Below the pieces are notes generated by a model. It saw only the letters and a list, made by a program, of their open reading frames with translations. It was not told the origin of the DNA and ran no database searches. Positions 10,828-21,442 of a stretch of 64,000 bases of DNA are shown here, piece by piece (positions within the stretch are counted from its first letter, which is position 1; each line of letters begins with the position of its first letter). A program made the position numbers and the translations under genes. Source of the stretch: Diphasiastrum complanatum (Eukaryota; Streptophyta; Lycopodiopsida; Lycopodiales; Lycopodiaceae); NCBI GenBank assembly GCA_029204225.1, contig CM055107.1, forward strand, positions 28,545,410 to 28,609,409, read 5' to 3'.

Positions 10828-12960
10828 CTACCTGCTCATGTTGAATGGCCACCTGCAGAATCGATGGATCACGAAGAATTCCTCCAATAGGACCTTGATG
10901 GTCCCATTGACAAAATGGCTTCTGCTATCACTGACTATCTCCATCGAGCATCCGAAGCGCACAATGATGTTTTCGTATAGAAATTTGGCAGTAGCTTGTG
11001 CATCAACTATTCGCACTACCTTGGCTTCTACCCATTTGGCGAGATAATATGTAGCCCCGATGGTGTATTGGGCTTGTGAACTTCTTGCAGCTGGGTGTAT
11101 GGGATTGATGTAGCCCAATCCCCACTTCTCAAATGGTGCTTGAGCTAGAACTGGATGCAATAGATAGTAGTTCAGTCTTGTTGGTCTCCTAGCTCGCTGG
11201 CACACATTGCATTTTCCGTGTCCTTATGAATTGTCGCCCGCCAGCATCCTGATTGCAAGATCTTGCGAACTGACCTCCACCCATGCCTTCATGCGAGAGC
11301 GATATAATTTGGGTGGACTCATGTGGAAGAATACATCTTCGTAGGATGCTATCTTATCCCCGTTGATATAACTGGCCGGCAATCAGCTGATAAGGTCTAG
11401 CCTTAAGTATCAATTTCCATTGTTCCGCCTTTGGTAGGGATTTATCTGGTTGGCCCCACATTAGATATTCCACTATATCAGCGGCCCATTCTGGTACTGT
11501 ATCAATGTAGAACAAGGCAGCATCCGGTAACTCATCATCAGGTTGGTTTGATTCACGACACATGATCTGCCATATAATGTTGCTTTCCCTTGCGCACCAC
11601 TATCTGAAAATCAAACTCCAACAATAGCAGCAACCATCGAGTGATTCACCCTATGTCGCAAGTTCTATTAACTAGATAGTGCAAGGGTTGATGGTCCGTA
11701 TAAAACGCAAAATGTGTGGCCATCAAATAATGCCTAAACTTCTTGACCGCATGAATCATGGCTAGTGCTTCTCGCTCTATGGTTGAATAATTCATTTTTG
11801 AATCACTGAGATGTAGGCTGGCAAATTGGATTGGAAAGTCCTTTTTGCATTCTCCTGGCTGGGTCAAGATGGCTCCCACTGCATACTTTGAAGCATCGGT
11901 GTGCACATGAAACTCTATGGTCCAATTGGGCGGTCGTAAGATTGGCGCTGAGACCAATGCGTCTTTAAGCTTTTCTGTAAGGCCTCCTCCGTCCAATGAG
12001 GTTCCGTGGTGAGTTTGTAAATTGGTCTTGCTAACTCTGCAAAATCTAGAATGAAGATCCAATAGTAGTGACCCATAAAAACGTAGATCTCGCGAATCAT
12101 TCTTGGTGGTGGCAGATCAACAATGACCCTTATCTTTGATAGATCTGTGGCGATTCCGTGTCTTGATACGATATGACCCAATAACAGGCCATGTGTCACC
12201 CAAAACTAACACTTTTCTGGGTTCAAGGATATCTGATACTCACAGCATTGCTTCAACACTTTCTCCAAATTGGATAAATGTTCTAAGTTCGGCCCGTGCA
12301 CGCACAGATCGTCCAGGAAAATCTCCAGAAACTTTTGCAGATACTCTTTGAATGCCGCTTGCATGACTCATTACCTTATAGGCATAAGTTCCTCATTCAG
12401 TGGCGAACGTCGTCTTATGTTCATCTTTAGGCGATATCTTTACTTGACTAGCCGCTGAAGCCGTCCAGAAAACTGTAAGCTTCTGCTCCTGCTACTCGAT
12501 CCAAAACACTTCCTGTGAAAGGTAAGGGAAAATAATCTTTCTTGGTAACCGCATTTAACGCCTTCAGATTCACACAGATTTGCATTTTGCTATTCTTTTT
12601 GGGTACTATGACTATTGGCGATACCCAATCTGTATGCTCGATTTCATAAATGAAATCGGCGTCGAGCAGCTTTTGCAACTCCTGTTTGATCAGCTTCATG
12701 TAATTAGGATTGCAACGATAATATCGACTCACCTTGGGGATTGCTCCATCCACCAAGGGTATGGTGTGTTGGACTACGGTTGGTGGTATACCCTTGAAAT
12801 CTTTGTAGGTCCATGCAAAACAATCTTTGTACTCCACCAACAAGGTACGTAGCCGTGTGAACTAAGTGGGTCTGGAACTCTTGGGAGGTTTGATTTCCAA
12901 CTCTTCCTGCTACTAATCGTCCTGATCTCAGATTCATTCGTCGGGGGATTCCAGGGTTGC
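10828..12960 (-). pseudogene. Tat-like gypsy pol remnant (RT-RNase H-IN)
   Basis: RT starts LLVEYKDCFAWTYKDF (about 12845) and runs through QICVNLKALN and FLDGFSG. The piece around 12.2-12.45 kb with the catalytic YxDD region is frame-broken. RNase H has FHVHTDASKYAVGAILTQ with the first Asp kept and YTDHQPLHYL. Integrase keeps VCQRARRPTR and IVSDSRSHFVN, then ends early. The residue pattern is that of non-chromodomain Tat/Athila-type gypsy elements and is closest to the 56.9-60.3 kb copy. Confidence 0.75.
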
Positions 12961-13148
12961 TGGATCTTCATGGATATGTAAAAAGGAATCTGGATCTGTA
13001 AGGATCTGATCAGTTTCACGGGCTAACAGTGTGATTTTAGCCTCTTTTCAGTGGTTTTTCCTTGATTTCTCTCTGCTCCTTGCTCTGATCGGCCTGAGAT
13101 TTTCACAGTAGACAGATCTGAGGCAGATCTTGCTATTTTCTCTTATCT

Positions 13149-13613
13149 ACGAGAGTTACTCATGCGAGGGTTGGTTGTGCGAGAGTTCTTTCTACTGTTT
13201 TGCAGACCAAAACTCTGATTTCTCAAGATCTACTAGGAAGTAACTCTCGCAGGCTTTACTGGAGCTGGATTTGATGTGGATTTGACTTTGTGCAAAGTGG
13301 TGAGAATTAACTCTCGCAGATCTGGAAGTTATTGATGTCTGGTGATGTTTTTGACCACTTTTTGGCTTACAGATCACTCAATACTTCAAACTAACTCTCG
13401 CAGCCTTGATCACTGATGTAAAATGGCCTTCTGAAAACAATGGAGCAGTTTGCGAGAGTTACTTTTGCGAGGGTTCTCTGATTCTGATGATTTTCCCCAT
13501 TTTTTAGGCACTTAGAACCACTTTTCAGCTTACTAAAACAAGATGAACTCTCGCAGACTCGTCTGTGCACCTATCTTAGTGAGATGGAGCTACAGGAGGC
13601 TCTGCAAGAGTTA
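13149..13613. repeat. Dispersed TGCGAGAGTTA motif array
   Basis: Copies in both orientations: forward at 13149, 13163, 13178, 13450, 13466 and (decayed, GCAAGAGTTAG) 13603; reverse TAACTCTCGCA at 13251, 13308, 13392 and GAACTCTCGCA at 13545. Two forward doublets are 15-16 bp apart. The array occupies the leader of the minus-strand gypsy. Confidence 0.8.
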
Positions 13614-13646
13614 GTTGCCACAAAAAAGTGTTTGCCAAAGGTAACG
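13580..13646 (+). other. Possible plus-strand exon (weak)
   Basis: CACCTATCTTAG could be an acceptor; EMELQEALQELVATKKCLPK is open and coil-like; AAC|GTATTT would end in phase 2, which fits the exon-like segment at 17673. However, it includes a decayed GCGAGAGTTA-type motif, so it may just be gypsy leader. Confidence 0.2.
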
Positions 13647-13911
13647 TATTTGTGCCCATGAATGCTAGTTTGAGGAAGGACATTTTTGTATGTATGGTAT
13701 ACCAATGTCTACATATTTTTGGCTAAGTATGAACAAAGAAGCACATGATTACAAAGGCGAACTATCTTGATTGTTGAACTAGAAATACTAGCTAGGAAGT
13801 GGGAGTACTTCTATGGACTTTTACTACTCATTCCCCAAAGACCAATATGATATGTGCCTCGTGGATAATGGTCAATTGATCACTAAGATAGCACATATCA
13901 TTTCTAGTGGA

Positions 13912-14245
13912 TGTTAGAATTAATGGTTAATTGTAGAGGCCAGCCTGCGCGCTAGAAGGCCCATTTCTATTTTTAGTATAGGTACTATCTATTTTTAGTA
14001 TAGGAACCTAAGTTAGTACCAATTTTGCTAGAATAGTATAGAAATTTATTTTAACCAAGTTAGCATAGATTTCTATTGTTAAGACTTCATAATTAGCATT
14101 TCAATTGCTATTGTAGAAGGATAGCTTTTCTTTTTCATTGTGGGCAGTTTCTATAAGAGTAGATGGGCGCCCACCTCCATTGTTATCTCAGTTTCCAGTT
14201 TATGAAGCATAGCTTCTTGCAGTCCATCTTCTTCTTCCTTTTGTA
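13912..14245 (+). repeat. Copia 5' LTR (3' end eroded)
   Basis: Matches 17311-17600 closely but carries an extra TATTTTTAGTATAGG-type duplication and loses homology after GCAGTCCATCTTC. Confidence 0.8.
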
Positions 14246-14279
14246 CGGAAGGAAGGAGAAGATCAGCGCTGCAGGTTTT

Positions 14280-14400
14280 ACTGGTGGAGATCGCATCTAG
14301 TGGAGGCGGTATTTGGTGAAGGTTGCATCTGGTGGAGGCGCCATCCTGTGCAGGTTTTTCTGGTGGAGGTCACATTTGGCGCAGGTAGCTTTTGGACAGG
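14280..14400 (+). repeat. GGTGGAGG-rich degenerate tandem repeat
   Basis: Four to five copies of a 25-35 bp unit containing GGTGGAGGT and GCATCT(G/A) lie between the 5' LTR and gag, where the primer site and gag start should be. Confidence 0.6.
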
Positions 14401-16239
14401 CAGCAGTATCAGACAGGCAGATCTGAGTATGAAACGGTAAGTAAGTCTCAAGCGTTGTTCTTGAACAATAAGCTTCATACCTTGAAAATGGAATCAGAAG
14501 AATCCAGTACGGATTTTATTACTAGGGTGAAGGATCTAAGAGATCGCTTGTCTTCTATAGGAGAAATTGTACTTGATAATACTCTAGTACAAATTGTTTT
14601 GAATAGCTTACCGTTACAATATCAGAACTTTGTTATGACACTAAGTTTGAGGGAGAGATCACCGACATTTGACGAGCTCAATGGTTTGGTACTTCAAGAG
14701 GAATTACGAAGACAAAACTTGATGTCTAGGGAAGACTTCAAGGAACTGGGATTCTTTTCCAAGAATCAAGGTAAGAAGGGCAAGAAGAAAGGAGGCAAAA
14801 AGGATCAGAAGCAGGAAGGTAAGGACAATACGGAAAAAGGAGACAGTTCCAAATCCAATCCAAAGAGAAATGGTAATTGTAACTTTTGTGGTAAATATGG
14901 TCATTTTGCATTTGAGTGCAGAAAAAAGAAGGCTATCCAAGACAAGAAGAAGCAGTCAGGCAACTTCATTGAAGATGAAGGCACAAGTGAAGCTGTGGGA
15001 TGCTATGAGTTATTCTCAGCTTCAACATCAGAAAACTCACAAGACTATTGGTATATTGATTCTGGAGCAACGCAACATATGACACCACATTGTGAGTGGT
15101 TCACACAGTTTGATGACACTAGTGTAAGTTCACATGTCAAGCTTGGAGACAGTTCTTCTTACGATATCAAAGGTAGAGGTACAGTGAGAGTACATTTACC
15201 TTCAGGGAATATAGGAGAAATTAAGAATATTCTCTATGTTCTAGGCTTAAAGAAGGATTTACTTTCAGTTTCTGCTATAGCTAAACAGAATATGAAAGTT
15301 GAGTTTGAAGATCAAAAGTGTCTCATCAAAGACAAAAACAAAGGTTACAAAGTTGTGGTCAAAGGATTTTTGGAAGGTCGACTTTACAAACTTGATGCGA
15401 CTACATCGGATCATCAGGTTTGTGCAGCTTATGATAGCATGGAGAGCAGGATATGGCATGAAAGGTTTGGACATCTGAACTATAAAAGCTTACAGGTTCT
15501 AAAAGACAATAATATGGTAATAGGATTACCTAATATTGTATCTTCAAAAAAAATTTGTGAAGGATGTGTTATGGGCAAGCATCATCGTATGCAGTTTCCT
15601 AAGGATGGAGCATATAGAGCCAAGGAGATCTTGGAGCTTGTTCATACAGACTTATGTGGTCCCATGCAGACTGAGTCTATAGGGGGAGCATCCTACTTCA
15701 TGGTATTTGTGGATGATTTTTCCAAGTCGGTATGGATATACTTGCTTAAGTATAAGAGTCAAGCTTTTAAGTTCTTTACTCAGTTCAAATCACTTGTTGA
15801 GAAGCATACAGGAAAGCCAATCAAGATTCTACGTTCAGATAAGGGAGGTGAGTTCATATCTACAAAGTTCCAGGAATTCTGCAAAGAACATGGAATCAAG
15901 AGACAATTTGCTTTGACTGATACACCACAGCATAATGGAGTAGCTGAGAGAAAGAGCAGGTCTATTGTGGAGAGTGCTCGAAGCATGCTACGAGGTAAGA
16001 ACCTCAAGAATCATTTGTGGGGCGAAGCAATTAGTACAGCAGTTTACTTACTTAACAGAAGTCCTACAAAAGCTGTTCTAAATCGAACTCCAGAAGAAGC
16101 TTTCACAGGTATAAAACCTAAAGTGGATCATCTACGAGCTTTTGGCTGTATAGCATATGCTCACATTCCTAAAGATAATCGTCAAAAACTTGATTCAAAG
16201 GCAATCAAGTGTTTATTCCTTGGTTATGATGAGGAATAG
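14392..16239 (+). pseudogene. Copia gag-protease-integrase open frame
   Basis: 615 codons. Domains: gag C-terminal half (residues 1-140; about the first 80-100 residues of a normal gag are missing), CCHC knuckle CNFCGKYGHFAFEC near 162, protease DSGA near 222, integrase zinc region (HERFGHL ... CEGCVMGKHH), and catalytic DLCGP, SDKGGEF and NGVAERKSRS giving D, D and E. It stops at TAG (16237) right after FLGYDEE, where the family continues with KAYRLYN, which is indeed the next in-frame codon run. The integrase triad is intact. Confidence 0.8.
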
Positions 16240-17316
16240 AAGGCATATCGCCTTTATAATCTTACCAGTAAGAAGGTGATTATGAGCAGGGATGTTGTAT
16301 TTGAAGATAGTGAGTCTTCTACCCTAGAAGATCATGAGGAGGATGTTTTTTCTCCTTCATCAAAAACTCCTATTATAGATGATGTTCTGGAAGATACAGG
16401 TCCATGTGATGCAGCTTCTACACAAATTCAATCAAGGGTAAGTACACAAGTGGATCTTGGTAAACGGAAGGAAAGGTCAAGAGTATTTGATACATATTCT
16501 CCTTCTACGTCACCTACAAAGAAGTTACCAAGATGGTATTGTGAGACTATACAGGATAGTCAAATTTTGGATGAGAATCGAGTCAACAAGGAGCGAGAGA
16601 TTGACACGGTCAAGTGGACACTATCATGAAGATGGTGAAGAAACGCATTATGCGTTTATGGCTTCAGTGTTCGATTTTGATTATGGTAAAGGAACAAAAA
16701 TAAAACTTGAGGGTTTTGTTGATGCTGATTGGGAAATGCAGAAAATAGAAGATCAACTACAGGATATGCATTTAATCTTGGAACAGGAGCTATACCTTGG
16801 AGTAGTAAAAAGCAACCAACAATTGCTTTATCTTCTACAGAGGCAGAGTATAGGGCTACTACATCAGTGACTTGTGAAGCAATTTGGTTGCGAAGGATTC
16901 TAAAAGATCTTCATATAGAACAAGTTGAACCTACAATTCTTTGGTGTGACAATCAAAGTTGTATTTAGCTTGCAAAGAATCCAGTGTTTCATAGCAGGTC
17001 AAAGCATATTGAAGTTCAGCAGCATTTCATACGAGAAAAGTTACAAAGTGGTGAAGTAGAGTTGATCTACTGTGACACCAATGATCAAGTTGCAGATATC
17101 TTCACAAAAGGACTTGGTCGTGAAAAATTGGAGAAGTTCAGGACTCTCCTACGTGTTATTGATATACAAAGTGGTGAAGTAGAGTTGATCTATTGTGACA
17201 CCAATGATCAAGTTGCAGGTATCTTCACAAAAGGACTTAGTCGTGAAAAATTTGAGAAGTTCAGGACTCTCCTACGTGTTATTGATAATCAATTATCCAT
17301 TAAGGGAGAGTGTTAA
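16240..17316 (+). pseudogene. Copia 3' remnant: linker and RNase H, RT deleted
   Basis: The frame after the stop (to about 16620) is the integrase-RT linker. It then jumps to the end of RNase H (GFVDADW near 16715) without any RT sequence. A 1-nt shift at about 16730 continues with [18 protein letters not shown] and [14 protein letters not shown] at 16966 interrupts DNQSCI-LAKNPVF. The last 41 codons are duplicated in frame. Confidence 0.75.
17044..17289 (+). repeat. 123-bp in-frame tandem duplication (41 codons)
   Basis: CAAAGTGGTGAAGTAGAGTT starts both 17044 and 17167. Both copies encode SGEVELIYCDTNDQVA then FTKGL; they differ at a few positions, so the duplication predates some mutation. 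Confidence 0.85.
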
Positions 17317-17671
17317 AATTAATGGTTAATTGTAGAGGCCAATTTGCGTGCTAGAATGCCTATTTCTATTTTTAGTATAGGTACCTAAGTACCAATTTTG
17401 CTAGAATAGTATAGAAATCTATTTTAACCAAGTTAGCATAGATTTCTAATGTTAAGACTTCATAATTAGCATTTCAATTACTATTGTAGAAGGATAGCTT
17501 TTGTTTTTCATTGTGGGCAGTCTCTATAAGAGTAGATGGGTGCCCACCTCCATTGGTATCTCAATTTCCAGTTTATGAAGCATAGCTTCTTGCAGTCCAC
17601 CTTCCTCTTGTGATTGATGTTTTGTGTGAGTACTAATAAGATTAGTTTACTCCGATTTCTGAATTCTATCA
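17311..17671 (+). repeat. Copia 3' LTR
   Basis: Starts TGTTAAAATTAATGG after AAGGGAGAG and ends CTATCA directly before the GTGGA target duplication. Confidence 0.8.
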
Positions 17672-17672
17672 G

Positions 17673-17767
17673 TGGAGGCCACTTGAAGTTGGATGGAAAA
17701 ATTGAAAAGATGAAGCAAGTGGTTGGGGATTTGCTGCCTACTATTACTGCTAAGGAATTAACAAAAG
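17673..17767 (+). other. Possible plus-strand exon at the copia insertion site
   Basis: In the empty site the sequence would read TTTCTAG|TGGAGGCC..., a plausible acceptor; after insertion the LTR end plus duplication gives TCTATCAG|TGGAGG, again an acceptor. The open frame reads GGHLKLDGKIEKMKQVVGDL and LPTITAKELTK before AAAAG|GTACCT. I do not recognise the product. It could be a captured gene fragment or a minor nested gene on the opposite strand from CEP131. Confidence 0.3.
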
Positions 17768-17944
17768 GTACCTTCTGATCTAGGAGCTTGCTTATGTCAA
17801 TAGCAAGCATTCAGCCATTGATATGAGTTTTTTGACAATTTTTGTAAATGACGTTTTTGGGATAAAAGTTGAACACATGACCATTCTACGAAAATTTTCT
17901 ATAATTGTCAAGAATTTGACATCAATTTAATCTTTTTTGTAGAG

Positions 17945-18284
17945 CAAGGTGTGTTATCCACTTCTTGACTGGGGGCATGAGATGTTTCTGCAACTGCATG
18001 GGCATGTTGATTGCATCTCGCTATTGTTCTTTGCTTTCAGTATCCTGCAATTTTGAATCTCGTGGTTGGTGCGCTTGCAGTACTTGCAAAACATATTCTT
18101 CTTTGTTAATGAATTCGACTACTCTTAACTTTGTGTCAGCTTATGATTCAACTTGTGTTATTTCGGGCCTTTTTTGTTCTACTTCTTTGAGCTTCTGTTC
18201 GCATAAAGGGCATGTGAATCAACATTTGAGGAACTGGAGGATCCGTTTCTTCGATTCTCTTCCTACAACAACATAGCAATGTCT
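17945..18284 (-). pseudogene. Decayed coiled-coil coding fragment
   Basis: One minus-strand frame reads CPLCEQKLKEVEQKRPEITQ, LRVVEFINKEEYVLQVLQAH and MPMQLQKHLMPPVKKWI with only two stops (TAA, TAG), both one transition from a Gln codon. It looks like a decayed retroelement or gene fragment; the family is not recognised. Confidence 0.3.
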
Positions 18285-19477
18285 CTTGAGTGTGTTGTGA
18301 TGATCATCACCAAATTTTCGTATGTGGATGACAGACTTGATAGTGCATTTTGGGCTTTAAAAAAGCAATAGCCATGGTAATCATAGATATATCAGGCATA
18401 CTCACTTTTAGAGCATGTTCAAGCTAAACATGTGCTAAACATGTTATCAAGGATCTCTAATCTAACTCATGCACAAGCATAAGCTATAATTGCAAAGAAG
18501 TTGGCAATTCACAAAGATGGCCCAACTAGGCTTCTGTTACGTATTTATCCTTGTACACTAACACTTCTAGAATGTTCTATTACCTCCATGTGGAGTCTCA
18601 CTAGACTAGTTTACTTAAGCTATGTTAAATATTGATCACAATATAGACATGTTACAAGCTATATCACACTCAACAACTTTCTTAAACTCATTTCCCAAGA
18701 TTGTTTGAACTTTATGTCTTACTTTTGTAGATTGATATCATTTCAATAACAACTTGACAGCGTCATTGCTCCGTAGGACCACACAATTCTAGTGGTCACT
18801 TCATCATGGTTTTCACACCTTACGTTAATCGAGCACTATAGCACTTCTTAAGAGAATTAAGAGAGCTACTCCAAAAACAGTTAAGTCCTTAGTTCTAAGT
18901 TTAAGTCTATGGGTGCTTCATCCTTGAAGGCTATAGTTTCATTACTTTTTATGAAGGCCATTTGAGACATGTTAAAAAAGTTTTCGTGATACTTTCCTAT
19001 CGGAAGTATGGATGCGCTCTACACCGAGCTGATCCTTATTTAGAGAATTATACTTCCTACTAGTTTGAAAGTGTAGATGCTCAAAAGTTATAATACGTTG
19101 TCAAAGATTCGATTTAGAACTTATAGTAAGGGGTCAAACCTTCTTGACGTCATGAGCCCATTGTTCCTTCATGATTTTCACCTTCTCCTCACACTGCAGC
19201 ACATAAATGCCATAGTCATGGTTGGACCAACTTTCAAACTCTTCAATGGAGCAAGGACAAATTGATAAGTCTTCCCTAAATGTTCTATGAATAAAGTTTT
19301 TGATAAATATCTATAAATGATGTACAAGGAGTGTGTGTACTAAAGGTTGCAATATATTTGTGTACTCAAGTCTCAAAGTTGCATTGTAATTGAGAGAAAT
19401 AGATATTATATCGGGACTTGTATGAAATTGAATTTCCTTAAGTTACAATGCATTTCCATGAGATGAAGGAGCTGGTT
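18285..19477. other. No gene seen
   Basis: AT-rich intron sequence without convincing coding potential or repeats. Confidence 0.4.
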
Positions 19478-20189
19478 TGAGTGAAGTAGCAAAGGGGAAG
19501 GACATCATTCTCTTGGCTGAAACATGGAAACATGGAATTTGCACATCACCCCAATTTGAGGACTTTCATTCCATCTCAGTATGGAACGACAACCGGGATA
19601 GAAATAGAGACTTTGGTGGTGCGGCTTGCTACATAAAAGATCAATTGGAGAGCTCTATAAATATCCTCAAGATGGATACGAAAAAACAGTAAATATGGTT
19701 AAAATCATAAATGCAAAAAAAAAGTTATTCTCCTTGGGGCGTGTTATTTTACTCGACAAAAAAATGTTTTCTACCACAATATGGATCCATGTTGTAAATT
19801 CAGCCTTGACGTGGACAAGTCCAAAGAGGAAGGGGACATCCTTGTGCTAGAAGACTTTAATGGAAGGACGAGAGCTTCACAAGCAGTGTCTTACAAAGGG
19901 CAACAAGATCCTATTTGGCTGGAAGAAATCTATTCCAAGGAAAGAAACATTTTGAGGACCTCATTAGATGCAAATAGAAACATCACTCATTTTGGTAAGG
20001 AGCTTTTAAACCTGTGGCACATAGGAACTTGTTATTTGCAACGGACTCGAGAGGTGGCCTTACTCTAGTGGGTTCACATGTTCCTCGATGAAAAGTAAAA
20101 GTGTGCTAGATTGTATTTTGGCCTTGTTAAACCTATTAAAGACGATTGAATCCATGGAAGTGGGGAATTTATTGTTGGAATTCAATAAC

Positions 20190-20547
20190 TGTTACGAGCT
20201 CGTAACCAGTGCCGAACCCTAGAGAACACAGATAGGTCAGATACCACAGTCAAGGTCGTGTCCAGCGTACATGACCAACAGGGCAAGACAGTGTGAGTAG
20301 TGTGCCCCAGCACGGTCCATAGCTATGGCGGGCCTAACACAGCCTAGGGACCCTGTCAGCAGGATAGGGCCCCCAGTTGGGTCCCGACGTGCAGTCGGCC
20401 ACGTCAGTGCCACGTGGCCGACACTTGGCAGTTGCATGCTATCAGTCCTCACACTGGGCTAGGAGGGGCTTACTCTATATCAGGGAGTAGGCAAGGTTGG
20501 GTGGATCAGTTAATGTTTGCTCTACTGTGGTGTTAGGATCTATTACA
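20190..20547 (+). repeat. Chromovirus 5' LTR
   Basis: TGTTACGAGCTCGTAAC at the start forms a short palindrome; ends TATTACA. Differs from the 3' LTR at two sites (A/G in CAGTCARGGTC, C/T in TGCCCYAGC). A TATA-like CTCTATATCAGG lies near 20472. Confidence 0.95.
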
Positions 20548-20548
20548 C

Positions 20549-20561
20549 TGGTATCAGAGCC
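20549..20561 (+). other. Primer binding site (initiator Met tRNA)
   Basis: TGGTATCAGAGCC one base after the 5' LTR, the usual plant retrotransposon primer site. Confidence 0.9.
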
Positions 20562-20657
20562 ATCTCCATCCTAGGGAGTTCAGGAGCAGCAGTAGAGAAA
20601 GCTATCAGAAGATAGGAAGTGTTTCTCAGGTTCTCAGAAAAGATTAGAGGAGGAGAA

Positions 20658-21200
20658 TCGCTGTAGGTGCAGCCTTCAAACCCTTGAAATTCACTGAGAA
20701 TTTACAGTTGTAGGAAGTAGAATTCCTTCTGTAGGTAAATCGCTGGAAAGGCAGCAATCTATATCAGATTTCAGACATCTGATAGGAGATTTTAGAAAGG
20801 ATTTAGAGTAGAAACCAGCGAGCAGGTCCATCGCTGTGGGATCAGACATCTACCTCTGAAATTTCAGAGAAATCCAAGGAAGTTTGAGGGGTTTTCAAGC
20901 AAATTTTCTTAGCAGGGCCAGCGCTGGACAGGGAGGTGAAAAATTGGTTTTTCATCACTGTTTTTGAGAATTTTTCAGTAGTTTGAATATCAAACTAGAT
21001 TGCCACAGACCAGCGACCTACTAATTGAAGTCAGATCAGAGTTTCAAGCAAGTTTTGGGCCTTAAATTTTAGAAAATTGGGCCAGACAGGTAGCTGTCCA
21101 GCCAGCGAGGGTAGGGAGACACCAAAATCAGAAATTGAAATATTTTTTGGGTCTCAAATCAGAAGTAAAGGAGCCAGTTGGATTGCAATCAGACCAGCGA
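20658..21200 (+). repeat. CCAGCGA/TCGCTGG motif array in the leader, about 92-bp register
   Basis: TCGCTG at 20658, 20740 and 20831; CCAGCG at 20815, 20918 (as palindrome CCAGCGCTGG), 21010, 21102 and 21194. The last four are exactly 92 bp apart; two share CAGACCAGCGA(C/G)CTACTA. Intervening sequence is strongly diverged. Confidence 0.75.
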
Positions 21201-21442
21201 GCTACTATCCTCAAAAAACCGGGAAATTTAGCACCGTTTTGAAGCTTCAAACTGGCATTTTTCAGAACAGCAGGTCTGAAATCTTGGGGAAAAGAGCTGA
21301 AAGGGTTCCTCTTCATTCTTTCTTTGGAAGTACAGTCCTCAGAAACAGCTAAGTCATCTTTCCTTTCCCTTGTATAGTTGTAAATTAGTCTTTTAGACTT
21401 TTTTCCTTCAGAAGTTAAGGTAGCTCTCTTTCAGTTTCAAAG

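Larger units (their letters stand above)
9780..13615 (-). mobile_element. Decayed Tat-like Ty3/gypsy element
   Basis: Order in the minus direction: leader with motif array (13613-13149), start of RT joined nearly directly to the leader (12.95 kb), RT, RNase H, integrase (to 10.83 kb), extra ORF C-terminus (about 10.6-9.87 kb), and LTR-like sequence (9.87-9.78 kb) that resembles the LTR of the 52-64 kb element around CCTGCG...TAAG...AACCCAATGA. Gag and protease are absent. Many frameshifts show it is old. Confidence 0.75.
13912..17671 (+). mobile_element. Defective Ty1/copia element lacking RT
   Basis: LTRs at 13912-about 14245 and 17311-17671 begin TGTTARAATTAATGG and are flanked by the 5-bp duplication GTGGA (13907-13911, 17672-17676). 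Between them are a 5'-truncated gag, protease, integrase, a missing RT, and a broken RNase H. A PPT-like AAGGGAGAG precedes the 3' LTR. No tRNA primer site is seen after the 5' LTR; that region (14270-14400) is instead made of repeats of a GGTGGAGGT-like unit, so the 5' side was rearranged. The LTRs have diverged by many substitutions and an indel, so the insertion is not recent. Confidence 0.85.

Noticed and set aside
20237-20452. Minus-strand open frame repeated at 26289-26504
   Set aside because: It lies in both LTRs of the chromovirus, so the repetition comes from the LTR, not from selection on a protein.
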